From Strigamia acuminata (taxonomy: Eukaryota; Arthropoda; Chilopoda; Geophilomorpha; Linotaeniidae), in contig OX442320.1 in NCBI GenBank assembly GCA_949358305.1, positions 3,302,259 through 3,366,258 of the forward strand: DNA of 64,000 bases, in the 5' to 3' direction. Positions within the stretch are counted from its first letter, which is position 1. Each line of letters opens with the position of its first letter. Below the pieces are notes generated by a model. The model made no database searches, was not told the DNA's origin, and saw only the letters and a program-made list of their open reading frames with translations. A program made the position numbers and the translations under genes. Below are positions 1-8,817 of the stretch, one piece after another.

Positions 1-211
1 CCATGTCGACCTCCGGTTTCGTTCTCACTTGCATACTCGTTAACGTCACTTTTTCCTCCTTCTTCGGAACGATCTGTATGCGGTCTTTGATCTGTGCCTC
101 TGCCAAGGCATGACCTGCGGGTCCAGTGTGATATTTCTTCTTTTTAATTTCCGCGGCTGGCGCAGACGAAGCTGAATTTATTTCGGCGACGCCTGCGCTT
201 GGAAGTTTTTT
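1..211 (-). CDS. start of pol, LTR retrotransposon (partial, -1 frame)
   Basis: Downstream of gag the -1 frame is open from the slippery site at 205-211 to the window edge, passing under the gag stop at 178-180. The visible residues are charged and Lys/Glu-rich. No protease or reverse-transcriptase motif is reached before position 1, so the pol identity rests on position and frame. Expression probably needs -1 ribosomal frameshifting, because there is no stop in this frame and no separate start is evident. The rest of the element lies left of the window. Confidence 0.6.
160..211 (-). promoter_or_regulatory. programmed -1 frameshift signal: A AAA AAC plus stem-loop
   Basis: On the minus strand the heptamer A-AAA-AAC (211 to 205) sits in the gag frame exactly as X-XXY-YYZ. 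A 6-nt spacer follows, then a 9-bp stem: GCGCAGGCG (198-190) pairs with CGTCTGCGC (168-160) with one G-U pair. The loop is 21 nt and contains the gag stop codon. Geometry matches retroviral-type -1 signals, and the shifted frame is the one open beyond gag. Whether the loop forms a pseudoknot cannot be judged by eye. Confidence 0.75.
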
Positions 212-3200
212 GCCAGATCAGTTCTTAACTCCATCATCATTTTCATCATGGTTTGCATGATGTCCTTTTCTTTGACGGTTTTCTCACATTTATCTGAGTA
301 GTGGCCGTATTCTCCACAGCTGTAACATTTGATGTTACTTTTATCCCCTGTGGGAGTGAATCCCGGTTTTTTCGGGACGAAGGGCGTCGGGAATCGTCTT
401 TTTCCTCCCAATGCTCCTCTCGCTTTTGTTGCTTGCAGGTGTGCTCTGAATTGTGTGATTGCCAAGGCCCGGTGTGCATGGTGCAAATAGGGACCTTGAT
501 CGTCGCATCCCGTCGATAAGTTTTCGAGGTGCTCATTTAGGGCTTCCTCATCGCTCGATGCTGGCTCCTCTTCTTTAGCCGTGGCGAGAGGTGTTGTCTC
601 TTCGACTTTCTCCATCTGGGTGGAGTCCGTCGAGGTCACCTGCATCGCCGTCGCTGCCGGTGCTTTCTTTGGGGCAGCTATCGGGTTGGCTGGAAGAATA
701 CTGCCTGCTTTAGGCGTCAGCATTCGTCCGAAGGATGCTTCGGTGAGACTCATTATGCCGCTCAAATATTCACTTGGCCTCATTAATTTTTCTGAGGTCT
801 TGTGGCGTTCGGCGCTCGTCTGCAACCGCTTCTCGTGCGCGTCAGCTTCTTCCGGGGGCAGAGTGGCGTAATACCGCTGTTCTATTTCTAACGTGTTTGT
901 TAGAAGATAGTTACTGACATCTTGGTAATCGCCAGTGCGGGGTGCACGCATGTCTAGCAGAATTCTTTGCGAGTGGGCCGATAATCCTCCGTAAAAGATC
1001 ATCGTAAAACCAGCGGGGTTTATTTCGTACGGCGCTCTTGCAAACAGGAGTTTCGCTCGGGCGTCGTAGTCGGCTAATGTTTCTCCTGGGGCTTGCCGTA
1101 GACCACGTAATTTGTTACTGATCTCGTCTGGAGTCTCGCCGTATCGGAGATCGAAACGGACGAGAAAATCGTCCCAGGTTGGGTTTTTCAGTCCCTGATA
1201 CCATTCTCGAGCTGACCCCGTGGTTAGCTCCACTAGACCGTGGGTTAGCATGTCGGCGACGGTGGCTTTTGTCGCTTTCTTGATACGCATTACTTCGTCT
1301 AGGAAGCGGTCTCCGGCCTTCCACGAACCGTCGAATCGTGTTTGTATGTAGTGTTGCCAACGGATGTTACCCGTGGCTTCGCTGCTTGGTTCGTTTCGTA
1401 CGCCATATTTGCGCTTAACCCTCTCTCCGGCGCGATTATGTTCGTCGCCTGGATGGCCTAGATCTATTCCTTCTCTTCTGAAAGAGTTCAGCAGGGCTCG
1501 GCCTAGCTCAGACATCGTGTAATGTCGGCCAGATGAGTCCTGAAAGTTCCCTTCCTCCGAACGAGGGTTGGAGCTCCGGGAGGAGCGGTCTGAAGCATTC
1601 GGCCGGTTCGACCGGTGCCCATCGCTGTCTTCTTGACTCCTCCCTGTAGACGGTCGACTCGGATGGTCGTCGTCCGACGAATCGGAGGGCTCGGAGGGAT
1701 CTCCTTGGGGGTGAAACCTCGGCCCTCTCGGTGGGGTCTCTCCGCCAGCCTTCTTCTGTTTCGAGCCTCCGGATGGCGGCGGCTCCCCTCCGTCGTTGTT
1801 CTCGTAAAAAGAATGCCATCTGTTTTCCTCGCTTTCGGGGCGTTCCCGATTTTTATTTGCGTTTTTCTTTTCGAGTAACGCGTCGATGGCTGCTCCCGTC
1901 TCGGATCTTTTTGAGGGGTGACGGCCCTTTGTTTTTGGGACCGACTCGTCTCTCTTTTGAGATTTCCCCCTTTTCGCCGTTTTTGCCGGCTTTGTTGCAC
2001 CTTCTCCTGTGTCGGTGTCAGAGCCGCTGGGGGGTTCTGGTTTCCGTTTCAGGTTTTCTTCATTTTTCTTCCTGTCCGAGATGTCTTGTGCGTACTCTTT
2101 CTGGAACTTTTCTGTCTCCTTCTCCCAGTTTTCGGCTTCCCATCTTTTTTGCTCATCTATTATAGCTTGTTTCTTCGCTTTGTACTCTTCGGTCCATCTG
2201 ACTCGATCCCACTCTTCTTTCTCTTTCAGAAACTGTTCTTTTCCTTTTCTGGCTTCCTCTTCTCTCAACCTCTCGCGATGTTGTTCTTCCCATTTCTGAT
2301 GTTGTAGAATGGCCTCTTTTCGCAACATTTGTAGTTTTTCTGTTTTTCTTTGAGCTATTAGCGCTTGAAATTGGTCCTCGTACTCTTGAGCTTCTCGATG
2401 TCGCCCTTCTACTGTTGCGTTCCATTCTTTTCGAATTTTAGCTTCTCGTTCTTCCCTCATTTTTTGGACCAGTTTCTCTGTTCTCTCGGTGGTTCTTCTC
2501 TCGCGTTGCTCCCTTTCTTCCTCTTCCTTCCAGAGTTCTCGCCGCTCTGCGCTCAGCCTTCGTTGGCGACTAGTCGCTTCTTGTCTGGCTTCCTCGCGGG
2601 CCTTCTCTCTGGATTCGTGAAGTGTTCGGTTGGGGTCTGGCGCGAAACCTCCGGTGTCACTGGGCGTTACCTGGGGCATGGGCGTCTCCGCTGCTGGTCT
2701 TGCGACCGGCGTCGGGGCTTGTGCCGCACAGATAGCGTCAGTGAGTAGGGTAATCGATTCCCAGACTGACGTTCCTACTGGAATGTCTATCATCGCTTTT
2801 AGCTGGGCAGCTTGCTGCGTCAACCGAATTAGGTGAGATACCTCGAAGGAAACAACCGCAGGACTCGCCGTAACTCGGGGGGTTATCGGGGTCCCGCCGT
2901 CGTTTTTTCGTGGGGTTTGCTCCACGGACGTCTGAGCCGTGGGTGGCGATGGGTTCGTGCCGACCGTGACCGTTATTTTCGGAGCTTCATTCGTCTCCTC
3001 GGTCATCAATATCGATACTCGTCCTGGCGATACGTCGCGAATTTCTTCTCGATTTTCTATGGCTTCCGGATCGGTATCCTCGAAGGGTTGCATATTCAAG
3101 GGAACCCGCTCTCGCTCTGGCCCGTCTAGGGCCGCGAGCGATGCAGCTTGCTCCTCTTTCTGCGCCTTCGCTCTCCTTTTATTCGCTCGGGCTTTCGCCT

Positions 3201-3318
3201 TTGCGGACATTTCAGGGACGGGACCATCCGACCTTAGGTGGTAGTCGGAGGTCCTTTTTCCCTTCTCGGGCATTCTCTGCTCGGTGTCAGACGTGGATTG
3301 CTCATCTTTGTCTGACAT
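178..3318 (-). CDS. Gag polyprotein, LTR retrotransposon (Ty3-like), 1046 aa
   Basis: Structural protein of the retrotransposon particle. The N-terminal third is low-complexity and polar. Residues about 230-430 are a long Glu/Arg/Lys-rich coiled coil, followed by a basic, Ser-rich disordered stretch. A capsid-like region lies at about 600-800, with the retrotrans_gag pattern of spaced Trp/Phe and the segment LRQAPGETLADYDARAKLLF. One CCHC zinc knuckle starts near residue 998 (CYSCGEYGHYSDKC). Most Ty3-type Gags are 250-500 aa, so this one is unusually long because of the coiled coil. The ORF is uninterrupted, and its ATG lies about 75 bases from the primer binding site. The Ty3 assignment is inferred from the capsid pattern, since reverse transcriptase is outside the window. 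Confidence 0.85.
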   Translation of the reverse strand: MSDKDEQSTSDTEQRMPEKGKRTSDYHLRSDGPVPEMSAKAKARANKRRAKAQKEEQAASLAALDGPERERVPLNMQPFEDTDPEAIENREEIRDVSPGRVSILMTEETNEAPKITVTVGTNPSPPTAQTSVEQTPRKNDGGTPITPRVTASPAVVSFEVSHLIRLTQQAAQLKAMIDIPVGTSVWESITLLTDAICAAQAPTPVARPAAETPMPQVTPSDTGGFAPDPNRTLHESREKAREEARQEATSRQRRLSAERRELWKEEEEREQRERRTTERTEKLVQKMREEREAKIRKEWNATVEGRHREAQEYEDQFQALIAQRKTEKLQMLRKEAILQHQKWEEQHRERLREEEARKGKEQFLKEKEEWDRVRWTEEYKAKKQAIIDEQKRWEAENWEKETEKFQKEYAQDISDRKKNEENLKRKPEPPSGSDTDTGEGATKPAKTAKRGKSQKRDESVPKTKGRHPSKRSETGAAIDALLEKKNANKNRERPESEENRWHSFYENNDGGEPPPSGGSKQKKAGGETPPRGPRFHPQGDPSEPSDSSDDDHPSRPSTGRSQEDSDGHRSNRPNASDRSSRSSNPRSEEGNFQDSSGRHYTMSELGRALLNSFRREGIDLGHPGDEHNRAGERVKRKYGVRNEPSSEATGNIRWQHYIQTRFDGSWKAGDRFLDEVMRIKKATKATVADMLTHGLVELTTGSAREWYQGLKNPTWDDFLVRFDLRYGETPDEISNKLRGLRQAPGETLADYDARAKLLFARAPYEINPAGFTMIFYGGLSAHSQRILLDMRAPRTGDYQDVSNYLLTNTLEIEQRYYATLPPEEADAHEKRLQTSAERHKTSEKLMRPSEYLSGIMSLTEASFGRMLTPKAGSILPANPIAAPKKAPAATAMQVTSTDSTQMEKVEETTPLATAKEEEPASSDEEALNEHLENLSTGCDDQGPYLHHAHRALAITQFRAHLQATKARGALGGKRRFPTPFVPKKPGFTPTGDKSNIKCYSCGEYGHYSDKCEKTVKEKDIMQTMMKMMMELRTDLAKNFQAQASPK

Positions 3319-3392
3319 TTTCTTTCGGTAATTCTACGGTTTGGGTTATCTTATTGAGAGATCACAAGTTCAGATTTGAGATTTATTTCTAA

Positions 3393-3410
3393 ATCCCGGA
3401 CAGGCCCCCA
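3393..3410 (-). other. primer binding site, tRNA-Pro-like
   Basis: The plus strand reads ATCCCGGACAGGCCCCCA. This matches the usual 3' end of animal tRNA-Pro, including CCA, at 16 of 18 positions, with an AG/GA swap. It lies between gag and the inner edge of the LTR, as expected for a primer binding site read on the minus strand. Confidence 0.65.
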
Positions 3411-3412
3411 CG

Positions 3413-4280
3413 TGTCGCGTCCTACTTGGTATAGGTTTAAATAGCGCTAACGTGTAATACTTTACCTGTGATCAATTATGCAAATACCCAAATGAATACT
3501 AAATGTATGTAAATAAACAGGTAATTTATTCACCAGGCTTTATGCCTTTAAAATACACTCAGTAATAATTCTAGAGTCGACGTGGTCAGCGTCGAACAAA
3601 GGATTTCTCAAGATGGCGTCGTCGATTCCGCGTGGTCGGCGGAACAAAGGCGGCGTCTCGAGTTGTCGTTAATTCGTCACGGATTCGTCTTCACGGACGC
3701 GGTGGAATGCTCTTTCGAGTCTTCCATCCGTGCCTGTTGTCTAGGTTTTGGTTTAGCGTCGCAGAGGCCTCGTCTAGGAACTTTGGGGTTCCCTACAAAG
3801 CACTCGGACACTTACTTCGGCGAATAATCGTCTGGGCGATTATTCTGGGTGATTTCACAAGGGCTATTCTCGTGCTTTCGCAGGAATAGCTCGCAAGTGA
3901 CTTCGTGAGAGTTACAGTTTGCACTTTACTCAGCGATCCTCGATCAATCCTAACTTGTAGTTGAAGTTGGCCTGACGGTGAGGTAGTTGCTGTGTTCTTG
4001 GTGTCGTTTGTGTAAGTTCTGTCTTTAGGCGGGAAACACAGCCTTTTATGCAGTGGGGTGAAGGGCCGGCGATCAACCAATGGGGGCTGACCATCAGCCG
4101 CTTCCTCCCCCTCGGGGCACACACCTGCCATGGGGAGGTGGAGCCAACTCGGGGGGGAACGACTCTTTAATCATAGTGACTCATAGGACAAGTATCCGCC
4201 CTGGGGGGACACTTATCCAACTGGGTCACCACAACTTTTAGAAACTTTAATTTGGAGAAGTTAAAAATTGGGTGTTCACA
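3413..4280 (-). repeat. LTR of the gag-bearing retrotransposon (868 bp)
   Basis: The right boundary reads TGTTCACA on the plus strand and the inner boundary starts TGTCGCGTCC, giving TGT...ACA ends. Two bases separate it from the primer binding site. On the minus strand there is a TATA-like CATAAAAGGC at 4050-4041 and an AATAAA polyadenylation signal at 3530-3525, in the right order for U3-R-U5. The partner LTR is outside the window, so identity and target duplication (CTAGC would be the right flank) cannot be tested. The exact ends could be off by a few bases. Confidence 0.7.
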
Positions 4281-6762
4281 CTAGCGGGGATGTTTTGTAG
4301 AAATTAGTGACTTTTTACTAGAAGTAAATAATGGATTCCGAAAAAAATTATAGATTGTTTATGTCTGACAAAATGTTGTCCACTGAAATATAGGGGGTTT
4401 GAACTTCCACTTGTAGATAATGAACCATTAAAGATAGAAACTTCTACTTTTTTAAAAATAAAGACGGATGCTAGTTTAGTAAACCAACATATTTTTTAAA
4501 TTTGTTTTCTGCATTAAAAGTAGATAATTTTGGGGCCATAATGAAGGTCACGATCTTGTTTCCACTCTAACCGAAACGACCAAAACACATTTACGTTCTT
4601 GTGACGGTTGTAAAATCGTATTAGTTTAAGATCGACAATTTCGGTGAACTTTTCTTTTTGTCGACGATTGTCGAAAAAACATTCCAAACAAAAATAGCAA
4701 AACTCAATAAGCTTTCATTCACAGAACTGGCTCAAAAGGCATACTTTTCGGACAAAAAAATTGTTCCAGAGAACAAATAGTGTTGAGCTGCATTTTTGTT
4801 AATATAAGAGCATACAGCATGCTTGTTACGCCCCACCGGTTGTAAGTTCTAGATATCTTTCATTTGAATGCCTAGTCTTCCCTTTGAAAAAAAAATGCAG
4901 CAGCTGATTCAGTATGTTATTGATCCTTAAAACATTTAGACCCCCAATAACTAAGTTTTATGATATCCATTTGGAGGATATAGATAAAAAAAATATTTAT
5001 CACATTGTACAAAATGAGATTTTGAAGAAATTTTCCAAATTTAGCATTGTCTAGCATCTTTGAAAAATGTAACCAATACAATAATATCACTAACTTTATT
5101 AATCTAATATATTGATCACCTACTTGAAAAAAAAAAACCACCAAACTCATATTCATTCATGTTGAAATACATGATTATAATATGCAAATTAATGTACTCC
5201 AAAACTCCCTTGCCATTAAATTTACACTTAATTTAGTAAAGTGGCTGGATTTAATATAAACAGGCAATATCAAGTCATATATAAAAGAGAAAAAAAAATA
5301 CAAAAATCTGCATCAGTTAATTTACATGTAATTAAACCCTTTGCTGGATGAATACTCAACAGAAATTGTTAATTAACAATTTAAAAATGTATTATACGGC
5401 TATCATTTACCTTTTATATGGAGTGAAATGCGTTTATCAGGTATATTGCTGCTGCAGGTATTGTCATATCAGGTGTGCAATGTGATAATATGGAAGTGCA
5501 TTGGGAGCAATTGAAATGAAACTGCTTTCTCCTTGCTCCTTTCCTCAAGCATTTCATTTATCCTTTATATGAGACCAGATGTTGGTTGCGAACGAAAACG
5601 ATCTTTATGGTGTCTGTATATTCCCAACGGTTGGGCGGGAGGAAAGAAGGTTGGGAATTTGTTCCAATGAAAATTGAACGAAGAAAAAGAGAAATAATAA
5701 AGCTTAAAAAGATTTCTTGCCTTTGCCGAGGAAAAAAAATATATTAGTGGTATTAATAATAATGATAATAATAATAATATGGGGAGAAAAAAAAGTAAAT
5801 TGAAGTGTGTGGAATCAATAGCATAACAAGTGAATTAAAGTCAATAATTGTTTGGCGAGAATCCAGATTTGTCAGTGCGGAGCTAAAAATAACTTGAATT
5901 GCATTTAAAAGCTGGGAAGATAAGCAAAGGTTCAATGTTTTAGTTTTTGTACTTAAAAGATGGAAACCGTCGAACGTTGAATGTGTGAATATGCAAAATT
6001 GACATGTGTGAAGTTTAGCGCGTCAAACTTAGCGGAATTTATGGAAATTGATTGAGCCCTAGTCGGCTACTAACGAGCTCACAGCAGACGATGAAAATTT
6101 GGGTAGATATGGCCGATATCGGCTCCTTTTGCAATTTAGAAACGCATTAAAGCACATGTTTTCTGACATAAACGCCGTATGCCTTGTTTTCGATACAGTT
6201 AAGCCGCCTACATACGAACAAATTCCGTTAGCAAATCGAATTGTTCGTAAAGCTTAGTACTCATCTGCTCACAGAAGTGTATGCCCACAGACTAATTAAA
6301 AAAAACATTTTCCATCTTACATTTTTATTAAAAATTAATATAAACTCTATTCCAAAAAGTACTTGAAATACTCCCATTGGTTGGAAGATTCATAACACCA
6401 GTATAAATACATTGCGAGAAATAGTTTCCAAAATGCATACATATTAAACAAATTTTTAATCTTTGAAAAGTCCAACAGCTGAGATACAGTACTAGACAAG
6501 CAAACATACTTATATGTGCTGCCATGAAAATTGAAGTTTATATCTCTGAAAGTTCGTATCTCAAATGTTCGTATGTACAGCTAAGTACACATGACCTGAT
6601 TCCTATGCACCGAATGGTCACTTTCCGTGAGCGGCCAGAAGTTTTGGTCGACGTGGTACACATGGTTCTGCTTATCACACCTGCAAACTTTCCGTCAACC
6701 GGAATTCTATTCTTTCTGGCAGTTATGGTGCACGGGAAAATTCAATTGTTAACATGCAAGAA
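4281..6762. other. non-coding, mostly unique-looking
   Basis: AT-rich sequence with frequent stops in all frames and no recognised gene. 5440-6010 has balanced composition and no obvious repeats, resembling ordinary host intergenic or intronic DNA. A (TAATAA)-like run lies near 5755-5780. The phrase at about 6264-6284 recurs inverted near 36211-36231, which may mark a degraded dispersed repeat. Confidence 0.4.
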
Positions 6763-6920
6763 CAAATTCTGAATACCCAGAATGCATTCTGGTAATGTGA
6801 TCGATCATGACCGGTCGTACATAAGACGGAGGTGCTTACTGAATACAAAGACAGACAATACTAAAAATGCTTGATTAATTTATTTTATAATTTATTATCA
6901 ATTATTAATTTAAAAATCAA
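6763..6920. repeat. dispersed repeat, copy 1 (partner at 62.44 kb)
   Basis: About 155 bp starting AAATTCTGAATA and ending in an AT-rich TAATTTAAAAAT run. It is nearly collinear with 62438-62590. Both copies share the GACCGGTCGTACATAAGACGG-like core with a few substitutions. No protein or structural RNA is recognised. Here it abuts a 5S-like sequence; the other copy does not. Confidence 0.6.
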
Positions 6921-6984
6921 GAAAACCCGGTTAGAGGCAGGCTGGCGGCAGACGTTCTTGTCGAAGAAGAAACAGTTCTTTAAT

Positions 6985-7107
6985 CAGACAAGGATGAGAA
7001 ACAACTGAGATTCCCAGGTGGTCACCCATCCAAATACTGACCAGACCCAATGCTGCTTAACTTCTGTGACCAGAACCGTCATTTCATAATCGGCAACCGG
7101 CTCCAAA
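6985..7107 (-). pseudogene. 5S rRNA-derived sequence (pseudogene or SINE3-type head)
   Basis: The minus strand is clearly 5S-like. It has an internal-promoter box A (AAGTTAAGCAGC, 7063-7052) and the box C region containing GGATGGGTGACCACCTGGG (7031-7013), in the right order and spacing. The 5' part is diverged, and the 3' part drifts away from 5S after about 110 bases into an unrelated stretch of about 65 bp, then the AT-rich repeat at 6763-6920. That layout fits a 5S-headed SINE or a retroposed 5S pseudogene rather than a functional gene. The promoter boxes look intact enough for pol III recognition. Confidence 0.65.
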
Positions 7108-7110
7108 GTG

Positions 7111-8489
7111 GTTTTGCTTCTTCATTGCATGTCTATAAACTTGAATGAATAAAAACTCCATTTGAAGTGCATGTTTATTAGACTCATAACCATAATGCTT
7201 CTAAAGGAAATTTTGTTTACGGTTGACAAGCAACATAAAACCGGTGCAAGCCTCCAACTAGTTTTTCGATGGTTCTCCATGGAAATGGAAGATTAGGTCC
7301 TCAAGAAACTGAAATTCCAAAGAATTCTTAACCTTAAATGGAAATTTCATTAATCTTACAAAAATGTTCCACAATTTTATTTCAAAGTTTAACAGGCCTA
7401 GGTAACACAATAAGCGATTAAACATTGCATCTGAATAGATGTGATGTTTAAAATCGAGGTTCGGAGGTTGCATATTGTTGCATGTAACATAACGATTCTT
7501 ATTCTTTAGATAAGTCACTTTAAGAGTTTGTAAAGATTTCGGTGAGAAATGGGCAAACTTAAACTACTGTTCAAATAAACTTGTTTGCAACATAGAAATA
7601 TTGTTTGATAGGACTAATAAATTTATTGTTGGCTTTATATTTATACGTAGGTTTATTTTTTCATCATTTCTAGTCATTAAATAGCAATTCCTATTGACTC
7701 GATTGCGAGTTGACTCGAACCGCCAATAACGCTGCAAATAAATCCAGCGAGGCTTTTTTTTTCTCATCAAACTTAATTTAATTCCAACACGAAAAGATTA
7801 CTGTATATGGGACTTTTCGAGTTGCACGCGGGTAAAATGATGTATAGAAATGAGTGCAATTCAATAGGCTTCCATTTTCCCATTACCGTGACAAAGTGGG
7901 AGCTCGGAGCAAGGCTGAAAAAACCATAAATTTAGGCTCATGTCCTCGGAGTATAAATTCAATTTTCCACAGATAGCCCGGTTTTCACCATCGACCCTAA
8001 AAGGCGCGCAAGCTTCCGTTAAAAGACCAAAGAGGCTTAACAGTCATGCAGCTTCCTGCCGCTGCGTTTAGCTTAATGAATTGAATTTTGGGTTTTGCTC
8101 ATTAAAGGTTGCGCTTAATTATTTGATTAGATTAACCCTCGTTTGAACACATGTCATGAGAGCAAATTTATTTCCAACCTAATGTCCGCTGCAGATATTT
8201 ATGACCCGTTGTAGATAAGAAGAACGCGAGGAAATGCTCAGTATCAAATATCGAATTCCCTCGCTCTATGTAGTCAGCTTGGAACGAGATTGTAGATAGT
8301 GAGTGGGAGAACGTCTAGTTATTGGTCCAGTTGGAATAAAAGGATTAAAAGCAAGCAAAATGACAAGATTTCTATGTTATTTCTTCAACTTTTTGATTCT
8401 TTAGCCTCAAGTTAAGTGAGGGAATAATAACTGTGGACGGAACCATGAACTACTCATGCTATTGGTCCTTTTGGTTACACGGTATTTGT
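7111..8489. other. non-coding, unique-looking block
   Basis: No ORF with coding character. 7780-8480 is compositionally mixed, with homeodomain-like TTAATTATTTGATTAG near 8113 and no internal repeats, so it may include host regulatory sequence. This is compositional judgement only. Confidence 0.3.
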
Positions 8490-8697
8490 TGTTGGTTCCT
8501 ATTCGGTTCCACAAAGATTTCGAATGTCCAAGTAATGAAATGAGAGTTGCACACGGTAGGATGAAACATAAAACACGTCTTTACTCTACGGTATTTTTAC
8601 AACAATTCAATTGCACGTGCATTACGTGCGTGCAACGTTCACACATTTGATAACGTTAAAACTATTGACAATTTGTAACAATAGATTAAATCTAACA
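8490..8697 (-). repeat. copia 3' LTR
   Basis: Plus strand begins TGTTGGTTCC and ends TCTAACA, so the sense LTR is TGTTAGA...CCAACA. It is collinear with 13046-13253 with one mismatch. Confidence 0.95.
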
Positions 8698-8707
8698 AAC
8701 CCTCCTT
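8698..8707 (-). other. copia polypurine tract
   Basis: On the minus strand AAGGAGGGTT immediately precedes the 3' LTR, the expected plus-strand primer position. Confidence 0.7.
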
Positions 8708-8817
8708 ACAAATTTTTATAAGTTTTAAAATGAATTAAGAAAAACTAAAACTAACATTCAATGAAATTCGAAAACAAAAACAAAAAACATGAATAAAATA
8801 TTATTTCGAATTTAAAA

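Noticed and set aside
301-3392. Many ORFs on both strands opposite or shifted to gag
   Set aside because: Shadow frames of the 1046-codon gag; low-complexity charged codons keep other frames open.
6985-7107. Functional 5S rRNA gene
   Set aside because: 5' and 3' ends are diverged, so the closing stem is lost.
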